A stretch of 8,265 bases of DNA, from positions 1-8,265 of the forward strand of contig CANFFZ010000092.1 of assembly GCA_947446155.1 (NCBI GenBank), given 5' to 3'. Shown here one piece after another: positions 1-5,940 of the stretch (positions are counted from its first letter, which is position 1; the number at the start of each line of letters is the position of its first letter). A program made the position numbers and the translations under genes. The stretch is from Chloroflexota bacterium. GTDB taxonomy: Bacteria; Chloroflexota; Dehalococcoidia; UBA2979. Under the pieces are notes generated by a model, which made no database searches, was not told the DNA's origin, and saw only the letters and a list, made by a program, of their open reading frames with translations.

Positions 1-585
1 CCCCGCCACCGCCACCAGCAGGTCGCCCTCGACCACGCCGTAGTAGATCGCGTGCTCGATCGCGTCCGGGAAGTAGCGCCCGCGCCCGCCGTCGATGGAA
101 TACAGCCAGTTAATGCGCCCCGCGTCACGCCCGCGTAGCCGGCGCACCAGCCCATTCACCGGCGCGAACTCCGTCTTCGTCACCGACATCCGGCGCATCG
201 CCAGCACATCCCCGATGAAGTAAGCCTCGCGCAACGCATCGACGTGCTCGCGCGCCGCCGTCGTGAGGTATGTCGCGCGCGGGCCGGGGTGGACGGACAC
301 CAGCGCCGCGATCGCGCTCGGGTCCCCCACGGTCACCATGCTCTGCCCCAGCGCGCTCGCGTGCATCACCAGCCCGCCGGCGTTGCTGCCGCGCCCCTCC
401 GCCACCCAGAAGCGCGCGTACTCCAGCAGCCCACCTTCGAGGTGCCCCAGCGCGTACGCCGAGAACGGTCGGTCGACCGCGAGCCACGCGCGCACGTCGC
501 GCCGCTGGCGCAGTTCGCGCACCTCCCACGGCCCCGGCCCCACCGAGCCGCCGCCAGCCGTGCCGCGCTCGATCGTCTGGGCCAT
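1..585 (-). CDS. GNAT-family N-acetyltransferase, 3' end outside window
   Basis: The reading frame starts at ATG 585 and stays open for 195 codons to the left edge, so the C-terminus is missing. The visible part begins MAQTIERGTAGGGSV and contains blocks typical of two-domain GNAT enzymes: RPFSAYALGHLEGGLLEYAR (about residues 39-58), HPGPRATYLTT (about 104-114), MRRMSVTKTEF (about 135-145) and YYGVVEGDLLVAVAG at the edge. The last block is the start of the FR47-like acetyl-CoA-binding domain, whose pyrophosphate loop would lie beyond the window. Such enzymes move an acetyl group from acetyl-CoA to an amine; the substrate cannot be inferred here. The start overlaps the mtnP stop by one base (TGATG), so translation is probably coupled to mtnP. 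The family call is from remembered sequence patterns, and I am fairly sure of it. Confidence 0.8.
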   Translation of the reverse strand, partial: MAQTIERGTAGGGSVGPGPWEVRELRQRRDVRAWLAVDRPFSAYALGHLEGGLLEYARFWVAEGRGSNAGGLVMHASALGQSMVTVGDPSAIAALVSVHPGPRATYLTTAAREHVDALREAYFIGDVLAMRRMSVTKTEFAPVNGLVRRLRGRDAGRINWLYSIDGGRGRYFPDAIEHAIYYGVVEGDLLVAVAG

Positions 586-1481
586 CAGGCGGCCCCCCCG
601 ACCGAATCGCTCCAGTAGCGCCGCACGATGACGCCCAGCCGCTGCCGCGTCGCGCTCGGTACCCGGTCACGCGAGGTCATCAGCGCGCTCCCGAGGGCAT
701 CCCCGCACCCACACGCTCGAGGGCGGTCACCCAGCGAGGCGATCGCGCCCGCAACCGCCTCGCGCCCTCGGGCCACGTTCGCCGTCAGCCGCTGCATGAC
801 GAGGTCGGCGGAGACGTCATCCTCGCCCTCGCGCCAGACGTCGTAGTCCGTCACGAAGCACAGCGAGGCGTAACAGCACTCAGCCTCCCGGGCCAGTTTC
901 GCCTCGGGTAGCGCGGTCATGCCGATGATGTCGGCGCCCCACTGCCGGTAGAGGTGCGATTCCGCGCGCGTCGAGAACGCCGGCCCGTTGATCACCACCA
1001 GCGTCCCACCTCGATGCACCGCGACCCCCGCCACCTCAACCGCGTCCGCGAGCGCACCCGCCACGCTCGGACAGAACGGGTCAGCGAACCCCACGTGCGC
1101 CACTGCCCCGTCCCCGAAAAACGTCGAGGCGCGCCCGGTCGTCCGGTCGATCACTTGGTCAGGGACCACGGCGTCCATCGGATGCATGTCCTCGCGCAGC
1201 GACCCCACAGCGGAGACCGACAGGATGCGCGTCACGCCGAGCGCCTTCAGCGCGTACACATTCGCGCGCGCCGGGATCTCCTCCGGCAGGGTCGTGTGCC
1301 CCTCGCCGTGTCGTGCGATGAAGGCCACCTGTCGCCCGCCGAGCGACCCCACCGTGACCGCCGAGGAAGGCGCTCCAAACGGGGTGTCGAGGTCGAAGGC
1401 GCGTGCATCCGCCAGCCCGGGCATCGCAGTGAAGCCCGACCCGCCGATCACACCAAACGCTGCCTGTGGACCCTCGACCAT
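585..1481 (-). CDS. mtnP: S-methyl-5'-thioadenosine phosphorylase (MTAP)
   Basis: This enzyme splits 5'-methylthioadenosine, a by-product of polyamine and other SAM-dependent chemistry, with phosphate into adenine and methylthioribose-1-phosphate. The 298-residue product shows the PNP/MTAP family blocks in order: GVIGGSGF (10-17), ARHGEGHTTLP (56-66, phosphate and ribose region), SVSAVGSLRE (88-97), GPAFSTRAE (166-174), GMTALPE (187-193) and TDYDVW (211-216). The two aspartates of TDYD are the adenine-recognising residues that separate MTAP from guanine/hypoxanthine-specific PNP. ACGCG (256-260) recalls the C-terminal Cys-x-Cys of bacterial MtnP. I chose ATG 1481 because GGAAGG sits four bases upstream and the family's N-terminus begins just before the GGSG loop. 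The frame is open to ATG 1556, but those 25 extra residues look noncoding. It lies 120 bases after apt and overlaps the acetyltransferase start. Confidence 0.95.
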   Translation of the reverse strand: MVEGPQAAFGVIGGSGFTAMPGLADARAFDLDTPFGAPSSAVTVGSLGGRQVAFIARHGEGHTTLPEEIPARANVYALKALGVTRILSVSAVGSLREDMHPMDAVVPDQVIDRTTGRASTFFGDGAVAHVGFADPFCPSVAGALADAVEVAGVAVHRGGTLVVINGPAFSTRAESHLYRQWGADIIGMTALPEAKLAREAECCYASLCFVTDYDVWREGEDDVSADLVMQRLTANVARGREAVAGAIASLGDRPRACGCGDALGSALMTSRDRVPSATRQRLGVIVRRYWSDSVGGAA

Positions 1482-1601
1482 GGCGCCTTCCGACGCGCCC
1501 TGCGGCGGTCGTTTCGGGGAGATCGTAAGCGTGCCGTACTCGCTGCGTGGGGGCAACCGTTGGGCTCCATTCTGGCGCCCTGGGAGGGGCCTGTCCCGGC
1601 C

Positions 1602-2138
1602 TCAGTACGCCAGGATCGAGCGCACCTCACGGCCGCCGAGGGCCGCCTGCCCATCGAGGGCGTCCAACCCGATCAGGAACACGAACCCCACCACCGTCCC
1701 GCCGACCTCCTCGACCAGCCGAGCGGCCGCTGAGGCCGTCCCGCCCGTCGCCAGCAGGTCGTCCACCACCACCCGCAGCCCCGCGACCGAGGGCGTCCGG
1801 TGCATCTCCAGTGTGGCTGTCCCGTACTCGAGGTCGTAGTGGGCAATGGCAACGTCGTGGGGCAACTTCCCGGCCTTGCGCACGGGGACGAACGGCAACC
1901 CCAGCCGCTCCGCTACGGGGATGCCGAAGATGAACCCCCGCGACTCGATGCCCGCGATCACCTCGGGTTCGAGGGCGCGAGCGGCCTCCGCCATCGCCTC
2001 GACGGCTCGGGTGCGGGCGGTGGCGTCGAAGAGCAGCGGCGTGATGTCGCGGAACTGGATGCCGGGCACAGGGAAGTCCGGGACCGTGCGGATCAAGGCC
2101 ATCAAGTCCGCGAAGTCGCCCCCACTCACGTCTGTCAT
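1602..2138 (-). CDS. apt: Adenine phosphoribosyltransferase
   Basis: Apt joins adenine and PRPP to give AMP and pyrophosphate in the cytoplasm (purine salvage). The 178-residue length is normal. Family blocks are all present: FPVPGIQFRDITPLL (22-36), AGIESRGFIFG (62-72), RKAGKLP (87-93), YDLEYG (101-106) and the PRPP loop VVVDDLLATGGTASA (123-137) with the paired aspartates D126 and D127. It is followed on the same strand by mtnP, whose product adenine is the Apt substrate. This arrangement makes a functional link between them likely, although a separate mtnP promoter in the 120-base gap is possible. No clear Shine-Dalgarno lies before ATG 2138. Instead a six-codon frame ends there with an ATGA overlap (see the separate entry), so the start may be reached by coupling. 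Confidence 0.96.
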   Translation of the reverse strand: MTDVSGGDFADLMALIRTVPDFPVPGIQFRDITPLLFDATARTRAVEAMAEAARALEPEVIAGIESRGFIFGIPVAERLGLPFVPVRKAGKLPHDVAIAHYDLEYGTATLEMHRTPSVAGLRVVVDDLLATGGTASAAARLVEEVGGTVVGFVFLIGLDALDGQAALGGREVRSILAY

Positions 2139-2155
2139 CGCGCCACGTCCGTCAT
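2122..2155 (-). repeat. Imperfect tandem duplication of the apt start, making a six-codon upstream frame
   Basis: Reading leftward, ATGACGGACGTGGCGCG (2155-2139) is followed directly by ATGACAGACGTGAGTGG (2138-2122), matching at 12 of 17 bases and 11 of the first 12. The first copy encodes MTDVAR and then stops at TGA 2137-2135, which overlaps the apt ATG as ATGA. The 17-base unit shifts frame, so the upstream ATG cannot start apt itself. Either the small frame is a coupling leader peptide or it is a fossil of a duplication. A TACGCT box ends seven bases before the first ATG. Confidence 0.5.
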
Positions 2156-2162
2156 GCCGCGC

Positions 2163-2168
2163 AGCGTA
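2163..2168 (-). promoter_or_regulatory. Candidate -10 box for the apt group
   Basis: TACGCT (leftward strand) ends seven bases before ATG 2155. This is the spacing expected if transcription starts at or next to that ATG. No convincing -35 box is visible. The call is tentative and rests on the TANNNT pattern and the spacing only. Confidence 0.3.
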
Positions 2169-2219
2169 CCCGTCCGGCGCGTGCGTGCGCCCGCCTCGCC
2201 GCCCGCCTCGCTAGTCGGG

Positions 2220-2225
2220 TAGCAT
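2220..2225 (+). promoter_or_regulatory. Candidate -10 box for the methyltransferase-plsX pair
   Basis: TAGCAT is followed by six bases and then the GTG start at 2232. It fits the TANNNT pattern of leaderless promoters in GC-rich bacteria. There is no clear -35 box and no good Shine-Dalgarno before the GTG, which agrees with leaderless initiation but does not prove it. Confidence 0.35.
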
Positions 2226-2231
2226 CGACCG

Positions 2232-3080
2232 GTGACTGACTTCCCACCTCCCGCGCACGCCGACGATGACGCCTTCACCTCGATTGCGCCCTTCTACGAC
2301 CTCGACTTCGAGGAGTACCACGACGACGCCTCCTTCTACGCGCGCCTCGCCGCGACCCACGGCGCCGAGGTCCTCGAACTCGGCTGCGGCACCGGGCGCG
2401 TCACCGTCCCCCTCGCGCAGGGCGGCCTGAAGGTCACCGGCGTTGACATCAACGAGGCGATGCTGAAGGTCGCCCGCGCCCGCTCGAAGGGCCTCTCCGT
2501 CACCTACCAGCGAGGTGACATGACCGCCCTCGATCTCGGGCGCACCTTCAACCTCGTCACCATCCCGCTCGGCAGCGTCCAGCACCTCGCGAGCAGCGAT
2601 GACCTCGTCTCAACCCTCGAGGTCGTCGCGCGCCACCTCGGCCAGGGCGGCGTCGGCGTCGTCGATGTTGAGTCGCCGCACTCCGACGACTTCCAGGTCG
2701 GCCCGCTCCCCGTCGTCGAGCACTGGACGAAGCCCTGGGAGGGCGGCACCGTCACCAAGGTCGTCGCCGTCGAACCCCACCCCTCCGAGGGCATGAAGTG
2801 GATCACCTGGCACTTCGACGTCGCCGACCGCGAGGGCCGGCTGCGCCGCGTGAACGCGATGTTCACCTTCCGCACGATCACCCTCGACGAACTCCACCTG
2901 GCGGGCCGCCTTGCCGGGCTGCGCATCGTCGCCCGCTTCGGTGATTACGAGTTCACCCCGTACCACGACGGCGCAGAACGCCTCGTTGTCCTCTTCCAGC
3001 GCACCGACGACCCTATGCAGTGGATCTACGAAGAGGATGGCGACTACGACGCCGACGGCGAAGCGGTGGCTGGCGCATGA
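2232..3080 (+). CDS. Class I SAM-dependent methyltransferase
   Basis: The 282-residue product carries a Rossmann-type methyltransferase core. Motif I is VLELGCGTG (47-55), the acidic residue that contacts the SAM ribose is D72 in GVDINEAM, and QRGDMTAL (93-100) is the adenine-side motif. The next strand, FNLVTIPLGSVQHL (106-119), resembles the family's catalytic-face strand. The second half (about 150-250) is a beta-rich region with many aromatic residues that may bind substrate. A tail rich in D and E (about 259-278) ends the protein. The substrate is unknown: I see no motif that fixes it to DNA, RNA, protein or a small molecule. GTG 2232 is the start because it is the first start codon in frame and gives a normal N-terminus. 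The stop overlaps the plsX start as ATGA, so the two are probably co-translated. Confidence 0.85.
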   Translation: MTDFPPPAHADDDAFTSIAPFYDLDFEEYHDDASFYARLAATHGAEVLELGCGTGRVTVPLAQGGLKVTGVDINEAMLKVARARSKGLSVTYQRGDMTALDLGRTFNLVTIPLGSVQHLASSDDLVSTLEVVARHLGQGGVGVVDVESPHSDDFQVGPLPVVEHWTKPWEGGTVTKVVAVEPHPSEGMKWITWHFDVADREGRLRRVNAMFTFRTITLDELHLAGRLAGLRIVARFGDYEFTPYHDGAERLVVLFQRTDDPMQWIYEEDGDYDADGEAVAGA

Positions 3081-4120
3081 CCGCCGTCGCGCTCGACGCC
3101 ATGGGCGGCGACGACGCCCCCCGCGTGACCGTCGAGGGCGCGCTTGAGGCGGCCGCCGCCGGCATCGAGGTGATCCTCGTCGGCGACTCCGAGGTCCTCG
3201 GCCACGAACTCAACCGTCTGACTGTCGCGAAGGGTGCCAGTGCGAAAGGTGGCAGCCATACCAACCTCCGCATCGTCCACGCCCCTGACCAGGTCGCGAT
3301 GGGTGACCACGCCGCGCGAGAGGTCCGCCGCCAGCGCCAGACCTCCCTTTACGTCGGCATGGAGCTCGTCAAGAGCGGGGACGCGAGCGCGCTCGTCTCG
3401 ATGGGCAACACCGGCGCCGGCATGGCCACCGCCCTCGTCGTCCTCGGGCGGTTGAAGGGTGTCGAGCGCCCGGCGCTCGGCGCCGTCATCCCCGCGGGCG
3501 ACGGCAACGTCCTCTTCCTCGACGTCGGCGCGAACGCCGATGCGCGCACGAGCCACCTCGTCCAGTTCGCCCACCTCGGCTCCGCCTACATGCAGTCCGT
3601 CTACGGCGTCGAGCACCCGAGGGTCGCCCTGCTCTCTATCGGCGAAGAGCCATCGAAGGGCTCCGCGCTCGTCATCGAGGCGCACGAGGCGCTCGCGCAA
3701 GCCGACATCTCGAACGGCGGCCGCATCCGCTTCGTCGGCAACATCGAGGGCCGCGACCTGCTCACCCAGCAGGCCGACGTCATCGTCGCCGACGGCTTCA
3801 CCGGCAACGTCGCGCTGAAGATTGCCGAGGGCCTCGTCTCCTACCTCTTCGACTCGCTGCGCACCGCCGCCCGCTCCTCCCTCCGCGCGAAGGTGGGCGG
3901 CCTCCTCCTCTACCCCTCCCTCCGAAGCGTCCGCGACCGCCTCGACTACCGCGTCCACGGCGCCGTCCCCCTCCTCGGCGTCGACGGCGGCGTTTTCATC
4001 GGGCACGGCCGCAGCGACGGCCACGCCGTCGCCAGCGCCCTCAAAACCGCCCAGCACGCCGTCGACCGAGGCATGCTCCCCGCCCTTGCCGCCTCGATTG
4101 CGGACGGCCTCCCGAAGTAA
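3077..4120 (+). CDS. plsX: Phosphate acyltransferase PlsX
   Basis: PlsX converts acyl-ACP and phosphate to acyl-phosphate, which PlsY then uses to acylate glycerol-3-phosphate. It acts at the inner face of the membrane as a peripheral protein. The 347-residue length fits the family. Hallmarks in order are VALDAMGGDDAP (4-15), MGNTGAGMATAL (109-120), LFLDVGANAD (146-155), LLSIGEEPSKG (185-195), GNIEGRDLL (221-229), ADGFTGNVALK (238-248) and GVDGGVFIGHGRSDG (301-315). The start at ATG 3077 overlaps the methyltransferase stop by four bases. The frame is open 19 codons further upstream, but that stretch is arginine-rich and is an antiframe of the methyltransferase end. In many genomes plsX lies beside fabH, fabD or rpmF; here the next gene is a tiny zinc-finger frame, so this copy is detached from the fatty-acid cluster. 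Confidence 0.96.
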   Translation: MTAVALDAMGGDDAPRVTVEGALEAAAAGIEVILVGDSEVLGHELNRLTVAKGASAKGGSHTNLRIVHAPDQVAMGDHAAREVRRQRQTSLYVGMELVKSGDASALVSMGNTGAGMATALVVLGRLKGVERPALGAVIPAGDGNVLFLDVGANADARTSHLVQFAHLGSAYMQSVYGVEHPRVALLSIGEEPSKGSALVIEAHEALAQADISNGGRIRFVGNIEGRDLLTQQADVIVADGFTGNVALKIAEGLVSYLFDSLRTAARSSLRAKVGGLLLYPSLRSVRDRLDYRVHGAVPLLGVDGGVFIGHGRSDGHAVASALKTAQHAVDRGMLPALAASIADGLPK

Positions 4121-4293
4121 GCCCAGCCCCCGAGGCCGCGCCGGCTAGCCGAGGTCGAGGCGAGCGACCGTGCACGAATTGTGATGACTTCGTAACGCCG
4201 CCGTATGGAGAGAACGCGGCCCTGCAACGCCCCGTCGCAGCCCCGTCGCTACATTCCTGTGAATCAAATCTGTAGAGTCCCAGGGGCAGCGCC

Positions 4294-4428
4294 GTGTCCG
4301 ATTCACCCGTGAAATGCTCCGAGTGCTGGCTGCACTTCGAAACACTCCAACTCTGGCAGCGCCACAGCCTCGACACCCACGCCCTCATCCCCCGCCGCCC
4401 CAAGCCCCGCCTTCATCTGCAGCCCTGA
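4294..4428 (+). CDS. Small C2H2 zinc-finger protein (44 residues)
   Basis: The frame opens with GTG 4294 after an in-frame TAG at 4273 and ends at TGA 4426. It has AGGGG at 4282-4286, seven bases before the start. The product begins [15 protein letters not shown] and then carries [16 protein letters not shown]. It fits the classical finger exactly: C8-x2-C11-x12-H24-x4-H29. The hydrophobic positions are filled as well (V6, F15 and W21 at the F/Y, F and L sites of the consensus). A basic, proline-rich tail ([13 protein letters not shown]) follows. G or C ends 36 of its 44 codons, as in real genes here. The finger probably binds one Zn and could bind DNA, RNA or a protein; a single finger is weak for specific DNA binding. 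It stands alone, 173 bases after plsX and convergent with the CsoR-family gene. Function is not known. The gene call rests on motif, ribosome site and codon use together. Confidence 0.7.
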   Translation: MSDSPVKCSECWLHFETLQLWQRHSLDTHALIPRRPKPRLHLQP

Positions 4429-4445
4429 GCGCCGAGGCTCGCCCC

Positions 4446-4802
4446 CTATAGCGGCAGCGGCGAGGACGCCCCCACCTCCGAGGCCATCGCCCCCGCCCCA
4501 CCCGCCGAGGGCGCGAACTTCCACCACAACCGCATCGCGTCCCGCAGCGCCGCCACCTGCGACGCCGGGTCCCGCTCGTCGAGGCACGTCGCCAGGTACG
4601 CGTCCAGCACTGCCGCCCCCGCCGTGTCGATGCTCGACCGCACCGCCATCAACTGCGTCACGATCTCCTCGGAGGTCCGCCCCTCCTCGAGCATCCGCGC
4701 GATCCCCCGCACCTGCCCCTCGATACGATGCAGGCGAGCGATCAGCGCCGCGTGGTCGGCGGTCGGGGCATTCGAGTCAGCCATGCCCTGATTATCGGCC
4801 AT
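4446..4802 (-). CDS. CsoR/FrmR-family (DUF156) transcriptional repressor
   Basis: This is a small all-helical repressor of the CsoR/RcnR/FrmR/CstR family, about 118 residues. The signature [19 protein letters not shown] (23-41) is followed by [18 protein letters not shown] (45-62) and [11 protein letters not shown] (66-76). Family members sense Cu, Ni/Co, formaldehyde or persulfide through an X-Cys, a Y-His and a Z-Cys. Here the X position is S44, the Y position is Y69, and only the Z cysteine (C73) remains. The C-terminal part (about 97-118) is Gly/Ala/Ser-rich and probably disordered. The start at ATG 4802 is preferred because a G-rich ribosome site precedes it; ATG 4784 would give 112 residues. 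It is divergent from trxA, and a perfect inverted repeat lies in the gap, so it likely controls trxA and perhaps itself. The family is certain; the inducer is unknown. Confidence 0.9.
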   Translation of the reverse strand: MADNQGMADSNAPTADHAALIARLHRIEGQVRGIARMLEEGRTSEEIVTQLMAVRSSIDTAGAAVLDAYLATCLDERDPASQVAALRDAMRLWWKFAPSAGGAGAMASEVGASSPLPL

Positions 4803-4835
4803 CCCGCCCCCCGCTGGGGGTGTGCCAGGCTCAGA

Positions 4836-4864
4836 TTGACATACCCGGTGGGGGTATGTACGAT
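4836..4864 (+). promoter_or_regulatory. Sigma-70-type promoter of trxA
   Basis: A perfect -35 box TTGACA (4836-4841) and a -10 box TACGAT (4859-4864) are separated by exactly 17 bases. It is the best promoter match in the window. Transcription would begin near 4871, leaving a leader of about 130 bases before the trxA ATG. The inverted repeat described separately overlaps both boxes and fills the spacer. Confidence 0.75.
4839..4859. promoter_or_regulatory. Probable operator of the CsoR-family repressor
   Basis: The arms ACATACCC (4839-4846) and GGGTATGT (4852-4859) form a perfect 8-base inverted repeat around the five-base spacer GGTGG. A/T-flanked G/C tracts of this kind are typical of CsoR-family operators. 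The site overlaps the end of the -35 box and the first base of the -10 box of the trxA promoter, so a bound repressor would block RNA polymerase. It is 37 bases upstream of the repressor start on the other strand, which allows autoregulation. Assignment to this repressor is inferred from position and pattern. Confidence 0.7.
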
Positions 4865-4880
4865 CTCCCTGCGGTGATGA

Positions 4881-4901
4881 CGAGGCGAGCGGTCGCCCTC
4901 G
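4881..4901 (+). other. Possible hairpin in the trxA leader
   Basis: In the expected 5' leader, CGAGGCGA (4881-4888) can pair with TCGC (4893-4896) and CTCG (4898-4901), with a GCGG loop and one bulged C. This gives an eight-pair stem close to the predicted transcript start. No riboswitch class is recognisable. Hairpins of this size are common in GC-rich sequence, so significance is doubtful. Confidence 0.25.
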
Positions 4902-4999
4902 GCCAACCCCAACGGACGAGCGCCCCGGGCAAAGCACCCAGCGCAACAGTGCCGCGCCAGCCGCCATCGAGCGCTGACGCAGGCAGGAAGGAGCAGGCG

Positions 5000-5332
5000 A
5001 TGCCTGCCGACACCAGCGACGCCACATTCCAGGCAGACGTACTGGACAGCGACATCCCCGTACTCGTCGACTTCTGGGCACCTTGGTGCGGACCCTGCCG
5101 CATGGTCGCTCCCGTCGTCGAGGAACTCTCGAACGACTTCGCCGGCAAGGTGAAGTTCGTCAAGCTCAACACGGACGAAAACCCGAAGGTCTCCGCGCAG
5201 TTCGGGATCCGCTCGATCCCCACGCTCATGATCTTCAAGAACGGCCAACTCGTGCAGCAGGTCGTCGGCTTCCGCCCGAAGTCGCAACTCTCCCCGCTGC
5301 TCGACGCAGCCACCGCCGGCGCGACCGCCTAG
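5000..5332 (+). CDS. trxA: Thioredoxin
   Basis: This small cytoplasmic dithiol reductant has 110 residues, the usual length for TrxA. It has the active site WCGPC (29-33) within [15 protein letters not shown], the buried aspartate D24, the KLNTDENP block (55-62) and the cis-proline P74 in RSIPT. The start at ATG 5000 is set by a strong ribosome site, GGAAGGAG at 4986-4993, six bases upstream. The frame is open back to 4820, but the extra 60 residues have no thioredoxin character and would cross the promoter. It is transcribed divergently from the CsoR-family repressor under a promoter with an embedded operator. It is therefore probably inducible, perhaps by reactive sulfur, metal or electrophile stress, rather than the constant housekeeping thioredoxin. 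A hairpin terminator follows. Confidence 0.95.
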   Translation: MPADTSDATFQADVLDSDIPVLVDFWAPWCGPCRMVAPVVEELSNDFAGKVKFVKLNTDENPKVSAQFGIRSIPTLMIFKNGQLVQQVVGFRPKSQLSPLLDAATAGATA

Positions 5333-5389
5333 GCCCCGCCGACGCCCCACCCCTCGAGGGCTGGGCGCGCGTCAGATTGTCAGACAAGA

Positions 5390-5413
5390 AGGGGCGGCCG
5401 TCAGGCCGCCCCT
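5390..5413 (+). terminator. Hairpin terminator after trxA
   Basis: AGGGGCGGCC (5390-5399) and GGCCGCCCCT (5404-5413) form a perfect ten-pair stem with loop GTCA, 57 bases after the trxA stop. The following sequence, CCTGTTGG, has no true T tract, so termination strength is uncertain. The position between trxA and the accessory segment supports the call. Confidence 0.6.
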
Positions 5414-5522
5414 CCTGTTGGTGGGTTAGGAGTGTCACGGCATCCGCTTGGGCGCGATCAGCGTTGGTAGTATCTGCGAGTGCCGTCCTGCTTTCGCATG
5501 TCGTGTTCGTTCGGGAAATAGC

Positions 5523-5903
5523 GTGTTTTCGAAGAGTGATCGCGAGTCCGTTTACAGCGCCCTGGCGAAGCTCGCGGATCCGTCGAATGCAGAGGGCTTA
5601 CGGAAGCAGCGCGCAGTTCTCCTGCTCTGTTATCTGCGAAATGTCAAAGGGTATGACGAGGCCGATGCCTTCGAGTTCATCTGCGATAGCGACGATGACG
5701 GGGGGCTCGACGCACTTATACTCGAGGAACACGAATCGGACAGTGGATCCGAGTACGTGTTGGTCGCTCTTCAAAGTAAGTATCCGGAGACTTCGAATGG
5801 CACCTTTACTGACAAGGAGCTTGGTGAATTCGTCGGACGTGCGAAGCAGCTCGAGACGGTCGCTGGATGTGAAGGTTTAGTTCTTCCTGACGGACGGAAG
5901 TGA
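5523..5903 (+). pseudogene. N-terminal remnant of a PD-(D/E)xK nuclease, AIPR-like
   Basis: The 126 residues preserved from GTG 5523 contain LCYLRNVKGYDEADAFEF (35-52), then DSDDDGGLDALILEE (55-69) and YVLVALQSKYPE (78-89). Asp-Gly-Gly-x-Asp followed by a hydrophobic strand and Q-x-K is the catalytic core of the restriction-endonuclease fold (D63, Q84, K86). This arrangement opens many AIPR-type abortive-infection proteins and Mrr-like enzymes. Those proteins are several hundred residues long, so most of the gene is missing. The stop TGA (5901-5903) is the first three bases of the insertion sequence. TTG 5448 is an alternative start that would add 25 residues; GTG 5523 has a weak GGGA upstream. 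Base composition is lower than in the neighbours (53% GC at 5641-5700), suggesting acquired DNA. The nuclease fold is a good match; the AIPR assignment is tentative. Confidence 0.6.
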
Positions 5904-5925
5904 GCCTGCCCCGGTTTCCCGGACA
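5901..5925 (+). repeat. Terminal inverted repeat of the IS, orfB side
   Basis: These 25 bases are identical to the reverse complement of 7142-7166. They begin TGAGCCTGCC and end TTTCCCGGACA. The opening TGA ends the interrupted nuclease frame. Confidence 0.95.
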
Positions 5926-5940
5926 GGTTGCTTCTGGAAA

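Noticed and set aside
1482..1556. Upstream ATG for mtnP at 1556
   Set aside because: The additional 25 residues precede the normal family N-terminus, while GGAAGG sits correctly before ATG 1481.
1482..1601. Terminator or promoter between apt and mtnP
   Set aside because: Only a four-pair stem and no convincing -35/-10 pair can be seen, so nothing is called.
3044..4057. Long leftward open frame of 337 codons
   Set aside because: It is the antisense shadow of plsX, with acidic and glycine-rich low-complexity content and no family motif; plsX itself is certain.
4142..4151. Palindrome CGGCTAGCCG after plsX as a terminator
   Set aside because: It has no loop and no T tract; ten-base palindromes are not rare in this composition.
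4121..4293. Promoter for the zinc-finger gene (TTGTGA at 4179, TACATT at 4250, or others)
   Set aside because: The segment is richer in A/T than its flanks, but no pair of boxes has acceptable spacing; read-through from plsX is equally possible.
4820..4999. N-terminal extension of thioredoxin back to 4820
   Set aside because: It would cross the promoter and operator, has no thioredoxin or signal-peptide character, and a strong ribosome site marks ATG 5000.
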